Shown here piece by piece: positions 1 through 12,140 of a stretch of 34,879 nt of DNA. The DNA comes from Glomus cerebriforme. Taxonomy: Eukaryota; Glomeromycota; Glomeromycetes; Glomerales; Glomeraceae. The position numbers and the translations under genes were made by a program. Under the pieces are notes generated by a model. That model was given only the letters and a program-made list of their open reading frames with translations, ran no database searches and was not told the origin of the DNA. Location: the NCBI GenBank assembly GCA_003550305.1, contig QKYT01000111.1, positions 191,245 to 226,123 on the forward strand. The letters run 5' to 3'. Every line of letters starts with the position of its first letter. Position 1 is the first letter of the stretch.

Positions 1-1929
1 CTTTTGGCGTCATATTACTAAAAATTATTGTTCATTGTTCATCTAGTATCTGCAAGGGCGGTTCATACTAGGAACGTATTCGATAAATTTTTTTTCTTCT
101 AGGTTTCTTCCGGTTTCGTAAGTTTTTATTTATTAATTATTTTTGTTTTCAATTTAAATTTATTCAACATTTTTTTCTTCTTCTAGTTTAAAAATTAAAA
201 ATTGTTTGATTACCATAAAATAAAACACTACAGTTATACCAACTTTTTGATTTTTATTAAATACTTAAATGGCAAAAATATTCCCAAACTTGAGCATCAC
301 ATTTGAAAATTATTACGTTGAATAAGAATAATTAGGGATTTTTCTGAAATTTTAATAAAATAATTTGAATTAAAAAATTTTCTGATTTGTTATATCTCAA
401 AAAAGAAATCCAGGTTCATCAATTTACTTCCTTAAACTGTTATACAGTAATTTATTTACTCCCATATTTCAGTTTCTCTACTGGCTATAAATTTCTCTTT
501 TTTTCTTAATTATTGTTAGTAATAAGTGCTCCATAAAAAAATTCACTCTCCTGTCACATGAATATTTTGTGAAAAATTTTATTGACCAATAATAATTCTT
601 GAAGATTTGTTTCATAAAATAAGACTCTTCTTTAACAATATTCTTTAAAAATTAAATATATTTCTTTTAAATATGGATATTACAAAATATTATAATTTTT
701 TATTGGATTATAATTTAGACCCTAAAAATATATTTTAAAATTTCTCAAAATACTATTTATTATTCAAGTTTAATTGTTTAATTGGAAATATTTTCTAGTT
801 AAAAGTCATGAAACATCACGTGATATTTCGTCACCTTCCATGACGTCAAAAAAATACACTACTGCATCTGCATGAAACATGACCTCGTAAAATCAACTTC
901 AACATATTTTTATTTTGTAACTTATCCGAAATATGTCATCTTCAACGCTGAATTACTGATAAAGTAATAAATTCATTAACATTAAATTATTTTATATATA
1001 GAAATAAGCCACAAAAAAATCATTTTTGTTTTGAGTAAACATTTAGGCATAAGATAAGAACCATTGTAGTGTTTCAAAATACTATTTATTGATCTTATCA
1101 AAATAAAATATAAAATATATCAGTAGATATTTATAAGCTATATATAAATCAAACAAAACGTTTTCCTAAAGAAAATATTAAATTTAAAATTTTTTGTAAA
1201 AGATTACTTTTTCTCTGTAGTATTATCATCAGTAATAAACCAATCAATAACTGGGAGTTTTTTGTTGCGCGCCTAAAAATCCAGCAATGAATTTTGATTA
1301 CACTTTTTTATGAAAATATTATAAAAAAAAGTGCGATCTGATATTCAGCACATTTTTTATATTATTTTCATAAAAAAAAGTGCGATAAATATCTGTCGCA
1401 CTTTTTTTATGTCATTTTCATAAAAAAGTGTAATCTGATATTTATCACAAATGTAAATTTTGCATTATGACTTAATTTTAACTTCATTTAATTCNTTTTT
1501 TAATTAATTAATTTATTTCTTCTCTTGTAGTTTATGAATAATATCTTTGCAACTACTATTTCATAGCAGTAGAAAATAAATATTAGGAGATATAGCATAG
1601 ATGTTGCATTTGGTATTTGATATTATTTATTAAAAAATTGTAATTATTTATTTAATAAAAATAATAAAATGTTTATTTTAAAAATTGCATTTAAATCATT
1701 AATTATTTATTTAGAAATGTTAGTAAAAAAAACTTGAAAAGATTTAATGCAATAGTTATTATTAATTAAATAGCAGGAGTTGGTAATAAAAAAATATGAA
1801 TCTGTCCATATCGGCATGCCATGGTACCTGGGATTTTTTTCATTTATAATATGCTTATAATTATTTAAAAATATTATAGTTGTTCTGCGGAATAGTGATA
1901 AATTTATATCAAGATAAAAAATTTAAATG
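1..1929. other. AT-rich intergenic region
   Basis: I see no gene here on either strand; open frames are short and of low complexity. The only organised element is the 140-bp palindrome listed separately at 1296-1435. A cluster near 810-850 contains CACGTG and TGACGTCA, which are E-box-like and CRE-like words, but no gene start lies close enough to make them meaningful. The region borders the 3' end of the SLR-1 pseudogene. Confidence 0.5.
1296..1435. repeat. 140-bp palindromic foldback (MITE-like)
   Basis: The two ends are perfect 22-bp inverted repeats (GATTACACTTTTTTATGAAA plus AT) at 1296-1317 and 1414-1435. Inside are further mirrored blocks of the form TTTCATAAAAAA followed by GTGCGA, so nearly the whole element can fold into hairpins. 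It has no coding capacity and I could not define a target duplication. Size and structure resemble a miniature inverted-repeat element. The element type is inferred; the inverted repeat itself is read directly. Confidence 0.6.
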
Positions 1930-4697
1930 TTATATTATAGTATAAATTGCTGAAGAAAAATATTCATAAGGTTGTCCACATTCTCTTTCAGCTAATTTCC
2001 TATAATATTCAAATGCTTTGATTTTATTTTTATCCACACAATTTCCTAATTCATAATATTCACCTAAATTATGTATTGCATCATCATTCCATTATACAAT
2101 TTTGGCATTTTCTGCTTTATGATACAATAATTAGCTTTTTCTAAATCCATTTTGGTTCCTTCACTCTGAAAATATAAATTTCCAAGATTATTTGGTACAA
2201 TTATACGATCTTTTTAAGCTGTCTATTTATATAATTTGAATGCTTTGTTTTATCAAGTTTAGTCCCAAATCTCCAAATTTAGCGAAGAATAATAATATCC
2301 AAGTTCACATTGAGCATCAAAATATCCTTTATCAGCTGATTTTTTATAATAATCTAATGCTTTATTTTCATCTTTTTCCACTCCTACTCCATTTTTATAA
2401 CAATTACCCAAATTGTATTGTGCTATTTCACATCCATTTTCTGCTGCTTTTTGAAACCAATAAATAGCTTTTTCAAAATTCTTTTCAGTTCCTTCACCAT
2501 TAATATATAAATGGCCAAGGCAAGTTTCTGCATAATTATTTCCTTTTTCAGCTGCTATTGTGTATAATTCAAATGCTTTCGCTTTATCAACTTTAGTTCC
2601 TATCCCTTCATCATAACAATATCCAAGTTGATATTGAGCATTTAAATATCCTTGATTAGCTGATTTTTTATAATATTCAAATGATTTTCTTTCATCTTTT
2701 TCCACTCCTACTCCATTTATATAACAATTACCCAAATTATATTGTGCTATTTCACATCCATTTTCTGCTGCTTTATTATACCAATAAAAGGCTATTTCTA
2801 AATTTTTTTCAGTTCCGCCATTATGTAAAATTCAAATGCTTTTGTTTTATCAACTTCAGTTCCAATCCCTTCATAATAACAATATCCAAGTTTAAATTGA
2901 GCATTTTTAAAATATCCGTGATCAGCTGATTTTTTATAATATTCGAATGCTTTTTTTTCATCTTTCTCTACGCCTATTCCATTTTCATAACAATTACCCA
3001 AATTACATTGTGCCATTTCACATCCATTTACTGCTGCTTTATTATACCAATAAATAGCTTTTCCTAAATCCATTTCAGTTCCTTCACCCAAAGAATATAA
3101 ATTTCCAAGATTATTTTGTGCAATACTATGTCCTTTGTCAGCTACCAATTTATATAAGATAAATGCTTTTATTTTATTAACTTCAATTCCAACTCCTTCA
3201 TCATAACAATATCCAAGTTCAAATTGAGCATCTAAATATCCTTTATCAGCCGATTTTTCATAATATTCAAATGCTTTGCTTTCATCTTTTTCCACGCCAT
3301 TTCCATATTGATAACAATTACCAATTTGTATTGTGCTATTTCACATTCATTTTCACTTGCTTTATTATACCAATAAATGGCTTTTTCTAAATTCTCTTCA
3401 ATTCCTTCACCCAAAACATACAAGTCTCCAAGATTATTTTGTGCAATATTATGTTCTTTTTCAGCTGCTATTGTATAAAACTCAAATGCTTTTATTTTAT
3501 TAACTTCAGTTCCAACTCCTTCATCATAACAATATCCAAGTTCAAATTGAGCATCTAAATAATCTTGATCAGCCGATTTTTTATAATATTCAAAAGCTTT
3601 TTTTTTCATCTTTTTCTATACCTTTTCCATTTTTATAACAATAACCTAAAGCATATTTCGCAAATTTGTTTCCACTTTCTGCTGATTTGTTATACCAGTA
3701 GATAGCTTTTTCTAAATCCTTTTCTATTCCAATTCCATTTTGATAATAAATACCCAATATTTTGTTCGGATGAATATTCTCCTTTTGCAGATTTAAAATA
3801 CCATTCAAAAGCTTTCTTATTATTTTTATTTATCCCTGTTCCATTTTGGTAACAAATACCTAAATTATATTGAGCGAATATATCTCCTCCATTAGCAGCT
3901 TTTAAATACCATTCAAATGCTTTTTTTTCATCCTTTGTTATTCCAATTCCTTCTTGATAACAGTAACCTAAATTATTTTGTGCACAAGGATTTCCTTCTT
4001 CCGCTGACTTTAAATAAGATCTAAATGCTTTAAATTTATCTTTGATTTTTCTTATTCCATATTGATAACAATAACCTAAATTATTTAATTCCATTAGTTC
4101 CTTCATTTTGACATAATCTGGTTGATTTTCANTAGAGCCTTTATCCNGAGATTCAAAATATTTTTCCATAGTATTTATTTCATCTTTACATATATTTATT
4201 TCTAATCCATTAAAATTTTCAAACTGATTACTATGTGACATTACATGTACGTTTTCCAAATTTTTAACCTCCTTTGTATCCGAATCTTTTTTATCTAAAA
4301 TAATATCTTTATAATAATAAAGAGATAATAAATATTTTGCGATAATAATATTAAGTAATTGATAAATTGAAGATAATTTTTTATTATTTTCATATTTATT
4401 AATCGTTAATAAATATAATGTTAAAGATTTTTTTTTATCAGTATTAGAACTCATACCATAATCATAAAAAAATCCTATTATACTTGAAAACCAATTTTCA
4501 TTTTCTTCATGATTTTCCATCAATTTTAAAATTATTTCAGAATTTTTTTCATTATAATTTAAATAATTTTGTATCCATTCTGTCAAACTATTTTCAAATT
4601 TCGTATGATATTCTATTTTAATAATTTGACGGTAAAAATCTTTTAAAAATTCTTTTAAGAAGGTTTCATCATCTTTTAGAATATTATTAAAAGACAT
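1930..4697 (-). pseudogene. SLR-1: frameshifted Sel1-repeat protein gene
   Basis: This is the first of three tandem SLR paralogues. The first 335 codons are open from an ATG at 4697 (MSFNNILKDDETFLKEFLKD) and match SLR-2 closely through the helical N-terminus and the first Sel1 repeats. The frame then breaks near 3765, near 3605 (in a poly-T run), near 3310-3330, near 2815 (with loss of part of a repeat) and near 2260. Beyond that the repeats are badly decayed to a stop at 1930-1932. In every frame segment the 36-residue signature LGxCYxxGxGxxKDxxKAxEYYxKSA is visible. Intact relatives are predicted scaffold or adaptor proteins. At least five breaks make assembly error alone unlikely, although homopolymer errors could explain some. 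Confidence 0.85.
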
Positions 4698-4807
4698 TGT
4701 TATTTTGAGTCTTTTTTTTTTTCTTTTTTTGCGAAATTAGGTTATTTAACAATGAGCTTTGTACATCGTACATCATTACATCATTACAATGTATTCCGTC
4801 ACACCAA

Positions 4808-4836
4808 TTTAATGATCGATATAAATACTGCGCATA
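4808..4836 (-). promoter_or_regulatory. Conserved upstream block of SLR-1
   Basis: The block containing TTTAATGATCGAT followed by AAATACTGCGCAT lies about 110-140 bp upstream of the ATG. It recurs almost unchanged upstream of SLR-2 (10402-10430) and SLR-3 (20566-20594). Poly-purine tracts separate it from each start codon. Conservation against a diverged background points to a shared promoter element, but its function is inferred. Confidence 0.5.
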
Positions 4837-4849
4837 GGAGTTCATAAGA

Positions 4850-7800
4850 AAAATTTAGACGAAATATTAATTTATATTCTACTTGACTATTAATAATATT
4901 GTCTATTCGATTTTAAAGTATATGTTTCCAAACTTGAACTTCACTGATTTGAAGATTATCATATCAAAGATCTTTTTGAAATTAATGTAAAATCAGGTGA
5001 ATTAAAAAATTTTTCTGGCTGTTTAGTTGTTAATTCGACACAAAATTTTTGAAATACTACATTTTCAAAGTTCATATGTTGGGTTAAAATTAGTTTTTAT
5101 CTAATCCAAAATAATTGTAAATGTGGAATTAACTTCAACAATCAAGTTTTTAATAATATCAGAAGAGTATCAGAAGTATTATATTCTACAAAGAAAACTT
5201 TAAAGTTATTTCAGGTAAAAATATTTTATTAATTTAATATATTGATTCGTACTGAAATTTTCGGGTTAGGAAATGAATCAGCAAATGGGTTATTCGGGAC
5301 AGGAAAATATAAACTTTATAATATTAGCCTCAATACAGAAATATTTAAAGACAGCCAAAAATTCTTTTGTCCTTATTTATTTGATTTTATTATTCCAATT
5401 GGACAATAGGTTAGACAAGATTACTCTTGGAACTGCTATTGGTTTTGGAGTCCCAACAATTATTTTATCTGTAATGGGTTCGTGTTAAAATTTCACCATT
5501 TTTCTTTTTATTAATCGATAAGTTCTTCGCAAATAGGAGAACAATAATCTAATATATCGAAATACTTTTCATAAAGTCAACTACAGACAGTATCAATAAC
5601 ATCATATGATCATAATAATCATCCAAAATTTCGAGTAAGTCTTTAGATAAAATTTATTATCAATCATTGAACTAAAAGAAAGAGAAATAAAATATATTAT
5701 AGATCAACTGTAATATTAACTTATCTCTAAAAACAAGAACATATCCCAACATCGAATTCGAACCTAAAAGGAAAATAAATGATAATTAAATAAATTATTT
5801 AACAATCAAACAAATCCACCATGAAATTTACCTTCAAAATCTGGATTCAAAAGAATTATGACACTTCAAATTTGAACCTAAACAAATTTGGCAGTTATAA
5901 AAAATGCCCGAAATTACAAAAATTTACATAATTCGACCTAACTTTCTATGTTTGCTTATTTAAAAGTGGTTAAAACAAATTTTAGTTATAATAATGTAAT
6001 TTTATAGAGACGATTTCCTCACCTATTTTTTGAGAAGTAAAATCCAATTACAACAATTAATCTATTACATGAGTGTAATTAATAAAACGCTTGCATTTTT
6101 TTCTCTTAATTTCTAAAGCAATAGGAAATCAAATTAATTTTAATTGTCGCATCAATCTTTATATTATAAAGTAACTTATTTGTTTACAAATGAAAAGTTT
6201 GGATATATATTAAATCATTTTTAATTTGATAAAGTATGTTGTACACGTAAGATGAGTTTATATCTAGTTTCAAGCGATTCAATTTCACAATCAAGATTCT
6301 CTCATCCATTTTTACCCTCGATCAACTTCTCTGTCATGGATTTCTACTTTAATTTAAATGAGAGACAACTGTGTAGGAATATATAGCAATTATACTTTTT
6401 GGAATTTTGTACCTCATAACTCGTGAAATTTTCATGTATTATCCCTCATTAACTTGATTTAATCACAAGGTGAAGGAATAACCCTTCCTTAGAAGTGAAT
6501 GTTGAAAATTAAATTCCATACGGTTTAAAGAAAATTCTAACTTTCTTGACAAAATTTTTAAAATAAATAATTAACAGAATAATATTTATAAAACAATCTA
6601 AATGAAAATATTTATTACTCAAATGAATTAAAAATTCATTTATATCATCCCTAATTTTTAAAAAATGATTTGTATTTCTTAATAAAATTTTCGAAATGAT
6701 AAAAATGTTGATATATCACCAAAGAATAATTCTTGTAAATTGGAAAAGTACATCCAGGATTCGTAAAAGAGATAAGTATCTTCTTCATTTTTGAATTGTT
6801 GAATATTATTTTTAAAAACTTTTGCAATATAATAAAACGTGGCACAAATAAATATATCAATTAAATTTTGATTGTTGAAATATTAAAATCGTCTAAAATT
6901 GGAGTATACTACAGTAAAAAATCCATTAAATTATTTTTTTTTTTATAAAATATTATCTTTATTATCTTTAAAGAGAATTGCTACACCTCATCAAAATTTT
7001 TTAAATTTTTTTTTAAAAAAAATTTAATTCTGAATTTTAAAAAATTCATCTAACGTCAGTAAATCGCAATTATTAAAGTTTATTAAAATAAACTGATTCA
7101 AAAAAACAAATTCCTTTATATATATTTCTCTCTCCCCTTTTATTTTTAATTTCATTATAAAAATGAAATAGATGAACTTGATGTAAAGAAATCATCCGAG
7201 AGCAAAAGATGAATTATAGAATAGAAGAATAGCGATACGCATTTATCTGTAGAGTTCGATCATAACACTTATATTCCAAATTCAATATTTTTAAAGGAGC
7301 ATGGATATCCTCCAAATAGATTATAGAATTCATTAAAGTAGCAGTTTAGAATCTTTGTCAAAATTGTAAAAACTGAAAGAAAATTCAATGATACTGTAGA
7401 AAAGATGTGTTGGAATAAGTATATTTAGTTTCTCAAAATCCTGATTTAAACAATAGCCGAAAAATATATAAATCAGTAAATTCAAAAAATATTCAATCAG
7501 TAAGTTTCGCTTTTAATCAAAAAAAACGTTGAACCTTTTAATATAATTTGTAAATTGTTTTTTAAATAAAATTGTACATTATATCATAGTAAAATTATTT
7601 TATTTTAGCGAGATTTGTAGTTAGAAAGAACTTAATTATTAAATTTTTGGTAATTCTGCAACAAACAAGATGTTATTTAATTATGGTGGTTTGCAATGTT
7701 TTTTTCGATGGTTTTAAATTAATGGAATTTATGATCGAACTCACGAGTCATCCAATTGATTAATCATCACACCTGAAAAATCATCATGTGAAATGGGGAT

Positions 7801-7960
7801 AATATATTTTATTTATTATATTTTAAAAGCAAATAATTTAACTCTAATATACTGTAACTTTGATGCTCAATTTTTTTTTAAAACAAAAATAAAGAATAAA
7901 TAACATAATATTGTTGATGATGTGACTAATTTTGATTAATTTACAATAATATATTGGACA
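4850..7960. other. Intergenic region between SLR-1 and SLR-2
   Basis: I find no convincing gene. A plus-strand frame at 5273-5488 (71 codons) has a hydrophobic C-terminus but no recognisable domain or homologous neighbour. Codon-like stretches near 7250-7500 on the plus strand are broken by stops and I could not assign them. The remainder is AT-rich with poly-T and poly-A runs, for example around 6925-7025. Confidence 0.45.
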
Positions 7961-10294
7961 TTAATTTTGAATTTCTTGTTGCTGTAAAAGAATATCTAAA
8001 TTCTTTTGAATATCTAAACATCCATTTTCTACAGCTTTTTTATACCAATAAATAGCATTTTCTATATTCTTATTAGTTCCTTCACCTTGTTCATATAAGT
8101 ATGCAAGACTTCTTTGTGCATCAACATTTCCACCTGTAGCGGCTATTTTGTAGAATTTAAATGCTTTTACTTTATCAATATCCGTTCCAATTCCTTTCTC
8201 ATAATAGTACCCGAGTTTATATTGAGCACCAATAAATCCTTGATTGGCTGATTTCTTATAAAATTCAAATGACCTGACTTTATTCTTACAAACACCTTTG
8301 CCTATTTCATAAAACTCACCTAATTTATATAATGCTAATTTATTGTCATCATCGGCGGCTTTATGATACCAATAACTAACTAAATATATATCTACTACAT
8401 TGCCACTATTGCCAGCTGCATTATACAATTCAAACCCTTTTTCTTTATTAACATCAATTCCAATACCATTTACATAACAATATCCGAGTTGGAATTTTGC
8501 TCCTACATCTCCATTTTCAACTGATTTCCTATAATATTCAAATGCTTTTTTTTCATTTTTATCCACACCATTTCCTAATTCGTAACATTCACCCAAATTA
8601 TGTAGTGCTGTTTTACACCCATTTTCTGCTGCTTTTTGATACCAATAAAAGGCTCTTTCTAAACTCTTTTCTGTTCCTTCACCAGTTTCATATAAGTGGC
8701 CAAGATTATTTTGTGCGATACTATGTCCTTTGTCAGCTGTCACTTTATATATCTCAAATGCTTTTGTTTTGTCAATCACAGTTCCAATTCCATGGGAATA
8801 ACAATATCCAAGTTTAAATTGAGCCTTTATATATCCTTGATCAGCTGATATTCTATAATATTCAAATGCTTTTCTTTCATCTTTTTTCACAAATATTCCA
8901 TATTGATAATAAACACCCAAATTATATTGTGCTATATTAAATCCACTTTCTGCTGCTTTATTATACCAATAAATGGCTTTTTCATGATTTTTTTTAGTCC
9001 CTTCACCCAAAGAATATAAGTTTCCAAGATTATTTTGTGCAGTAATATGCCCTTTTTCAGCTGCTATTGTATAAAACTCAAATGCTTTTGTTTTATTAAT
9101 TTCAGTTCCAACTCCTTCATCATAACAATATCCAAGTTCAAATTGTGCATCTAAATAACCTTGATTGGCCGATTTTTTATAATATTCAAAAGCTTTTCTT
9201 TCATCTTTTTCAACACCTTTCCCATTTTTATANCAATTACCTAAAGTATATTTAGCAAATTTGTTTCCANTTTCTGCTGATTTTTTATACCAGTAAACAG
9301 CATTTTCTAAATCCTTTTCTATTCCAATTCCANTTTGATAATAAATACCCAATATATTTTGNGCGGATGAATATTCTCCTTTTGCAGATTTAAAATACCA
9401 TTCAAAAGCTTTCTTATTATCTTTATTTATCCCTATCCCATTTTGATAACAAATACCTAAATTATATTGTGCATATATATCTCCATCATTAGCAGATTTT
9501 AAATATAATTCAAATGCTTTTTTTTCATCCTTTATTGTTCCAATTCCTTCTTGATAACAGTAACCTAAATTATTTTTTGCAAAAGGATTTCCTTCTTCCG
9601 CTGATTTTAAATAAGATTGAAATGCTTTATATTTATCCTTGAATTTTCCTATTCCATATTGATAACAATAACCTAAATTATTTAATTCCATTAGTTCCTT
9701 CATTTTGACATAATCTGGTTGATTTTCATTAGAGCCTTTATCCAGAGATTCAAAATATTTTTCCATAGTATTTATTTCATCTTTACATATATTTATTTCT
9801 AATCCATTAAAATTTTCAAACTGATTACTATGTGACATTACATGTACGTTTTCCAAATTTTTAACCTCCTTTGTATCCGAATCTTTTTTATCTAAAATAA
9901 TATCTTTATAATAATAAAGAGATAATAAATATTTTGCGATAATAATATTAAGTAATTGATAAATAGAAAATAATTTTTTATTATTTTCATATTTATTAAT
10001 CGTTAATAAATATAATGTTAAAGATTTTTTTTTATCAGTATTAGAACTCATACCATAATCATAAAAAAATCCTATTATACTTGAAAACCAATTTTCATTT
10101 TCTTCATGATTTTCCATTAATTTTAAAATTATTTCGGTATTTTTTTCGTTATTATTAATATAATCTTGTATCCATTCCGTTAAACTCATTTCAAATTTCG
10201 TTTGATATTCTAATTTAATAATTTGACGATAGAAATCTTTTAAAAATTCTTTTAAGAAGGTTTCATCATCCGTTAGAATATTATTTAAAGACAT
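7961..10294 (-). CDS. SLR-2: intact Sel1-repeat protein, 777 aa
   Basis: This is a single uninterrupted frame of 777 codons. The start at 10294 (MSLNNILTDDETFLKEFLKD) is supported by the same start in both paralogues. Residues 1-200 are helical and charged, with a degenerate repeat around 'WFSSIIGFFYDYG'. From about residue 215 follow some 15 full 36-residue Sel1 repeats (consensus AQxxLGxCYxxGxGxxKDxxKAFEYYxKSAxxGx) and a half repeat at the C-terminus. Repeats come in a C-A-B order that recurs every 108 residues. No signal peptide or membrane segment is visible. Sel1 repeats form alpha-solenoid surfaces that bind other proteins, so an adaptor or scaffold role is likely; partner and pathway are unknown. 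Several N calls fall inside repeats. No intron is needed. Confidence 0.9.
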   Translation of the reverse strand: MSLNNILTDDETFLKEFLKDFYRQIIKLEYQTKFEMSLTEWIQDYINNNEKNTEIILKLMENHEENENWFSSIIGFFYDYGMSSNTDKKKSLTLYLLTINKYENNKKLFSIYQLLNIIIAKYLLSLYYYKDIILDKKDSDTKEVKNLENVHVMSHSNQFENFNGLEINICKDEINTMEKYFESLDKGSNENQPDYVKMKELMELNNLGYCYQYGIGKFKDKYKAFQSYLKSAEEGNPFAKNNLGYCYQEGIGTIKDEKKAFELYLKSANDGDIYAQYNLGICYQNGIGINKDNKKAFEWYFKSAKGEYSSXQNILGIYYQXGIGIEKDLENAVYWYKKSAEXGNKFAKYTLGNXYKNGKGVEKDERKAFEYYKKSANQGYLDAQFELGYCYDEGVGTEINKTKAFEFYTIAAEKGHITAQNNLGNLYSLGEGTKKNHEKAIYWYNKAAESGFNIAQYNLGVYYQYGIFVKKDERKAFEYYRISADQGYIKAQFKLGYCYSHGIGTVIDKTKAFEIYKVTADKGHSIAQNNLGHLYETGEGTEKSLERAFYWYQKAAENGCKTALHNLGECYELGNGVDKNEKKAFEYYRKSVENGDVGAKFQLGYCYVNGIGIDVNKEKGFELYNAAGNSGNVVDIYLVSYWYHKAADDDNKLALYKLGEFYEIGKGVCKNKVRSFEFYKKSANQGFIGAQYKLGYYYEKGIGTDIDKVKAFKFYKIAATGGNVDAQRSLAYLYEQGEGTNKNIENAIYWYKKAVENGCLDIQKNLDILLQQQEIQN

Positions 10295-10401
10295 TGTTAT
10301 TTTTGTGAGTTAGTCTTTTTTTTTTTTTTGTGAAATAGGTAGGTTAATCAACAATAGCTTTGTACAAATATTGTAACATCGTACTCTGTTACACAAAGCA
10401 A

Positions 10402-10430
10402 TTTAATGATCGATGCAAATATTGCGCATA
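10402..10430 (-). promoter_or_regulatory. Conserved upstream block of SLR-2
   Basis: TTTAATGATCGATGCAAATA followed by TTGCGCATA lies about 108-136 bp upstream of the SLR-2 ATG, with a poly-T tract (poly-A on the coding strand) between them. It matches the blocks at 4808-4836 and 20566-20594. A role as core promoter or upstream activating site is inferred. Confidence 0.5.
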
Positions 10431-10635
10431 AAGAGTTTGTGTAATAATTTACTAAGAATCTAAAGTTTCACCAGAATTAACGAGAATTTACGTCAGTAAA
10501 TTTAAAAGTAAATTCATTATTTTTTATTGCATGATGACTCAACCCATTTACATTGTTTTTTATAGTTTATTAATCTGTAGAAAACATTGGATAAGAATCT
10601 AAATTATTGAAATATAAATCACTAGATTTTAGATT

Positions 10636-12140
10636 TTAATTTTGAAGTTCTTGTTATTTTAAAAGAATATATAAATTTTTTTTAACATCTAGACATCCGC
10701 TTTCAACAACTATCTTATACCAACAAATAGCTTTTTCTATATATTCACCCGTTGCACATAAATATGCAAGATTTTTTTGTGCACCGTTGCGTTATTTTTT
10801 CAAATGCCTTTTCTTTATAAATATCGGTACAATTTCTTTCTCATAATAATGTCAAATTCATATTGAGCTTAAATAAATTCCTTGATTGGCTGATTTTTTA
10901 AAAATTCAAATGCTTCAACTATTTTTGTTCAGCCATTTCCTAATTCGTTCTACTCATTCTCTGGTGATTTTGCTAACAATAATGGGGTTTCTAAATCTTT
11001 TTATGTACCTTAACCATAGCAAAGATTAATTTGTGACATCTCTTTTATCAGCTGCCACTTTATAAAATTCAAATGCTCTGGTCTTATTAGCTTTAATTCC
11101 AATTTTTTCATAATACAGTAATTCAAATTAAGCATCTAAACATCCATGTTCAGCAAATTAACATCAGTTTCAATTTCAGTATAAAAAATTATCAAGTTGT
11201 AGTTGAGCATCGGCAATTTCTTGTTTGGCTAAGTTTTCATAATATTTGAATGCTTTAATTTTATCTTCAATTCATTCTCTATTTCTTGTATAGCTAAAGC
11301 CAAGATATATCATATTCTACATAAAATGCATTAAATGGTCGACATCCTCTTGAAATTTGCCAGTTTAAAACTTTTATATTATACATATCAGACTTTTTAT
11401 TTAATCAATTTTATTACGATTATAATATTGATTATTAAAACTTTAGGATCCACATATGGTATCACGCAAATATTTTGACATATAACTTGATTCAGCAATT
11501 TTTTTTTTATAAATTAAAATCTGCCATCTTAATTTTTTTCTGTTATAAGTATATTGTTCGAATGCTTTAATTAAATAAAAAATTAAACTAATAAACTAAT
11601 TTTTAATATAATATATTAATTCTCGAATTACTATATCACCAGATCACGTTGGATAATATCATAATCATGCATATATTTTACAGCACTTTCACGAATTTAT
11701 TTCAGGCTGAATAATTCCGGTCAAAATTACAGATCACGTGATAAAATTTAATTGTACTGCACCACTGTTAGCATATTCTAGTACTAACGAATATTCTAAT
11801 ACAAAATAAATTTGTATATACAGTATTAAGTTACTTAATAATATAATACATGCTAAAACTTACCATTTTCTACTTTGGCGATGCGAATCGTAAAATATTT
11901 TCATTAGAATCAATATAGAAATCTTATATTCTAAAAATTTTTATAGTATTTTTATGATTTTAACATATCTGACATTTAATACCTCGTTTTATCATTATTA
12001 AAAGCTTGCAAAAGAGTATCTTCCCAATTAGCACGAATGACTCTTCCATATGATCAGGTTTGGATTTTCGAATATTCGTGATAATTGTAAAATTCATTAA
12101 CGATTGATTTTTCTAACCAATATTTGATTCTTTAAGATCA
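10636..12140 (-). pseudogene. Decayed kinase-SLR fusion gene relic
   Basis: At the 3' end (10636-11330) broken Sel1 repeats are readable on the minus strand. They end with the same Gln-Glu-x-Gln-Asn-stop tail as SLR-2 and SLR-3. At the 5' end, about 11985-12135 aligns with exon 1 of the kinase-SLR gene at 31858, including a remnant of 'YGRVIRANW', and has stops and a deletion across the glycine loop. About 11855-11905 matches exon 2 of that gene ('NENILRF'), followed by a GT donor in the expected place. Exon order is therefore kept while the frame is destroyed. The middle of the kinase domain could not be recognised in 11330-11850. Confidence 0.65.

Noticed and set aside
5273..5488. 71-codon plus-strand frame with hydrophobic C-terminus
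   Set aside because: No recognisable domain, no paralogue in the window, and its length is compatible with chance.
8497..8817. 106-codon plus-strand frame, with similar frames at 2240-2467, 2681-2929, 13230-13424, 13854-14144 and 13916-14257
   Set aside because: All are antisense to Sel1 repeats; their His/Leu/Phe-rich sequence is the mirror of the repeat codons.
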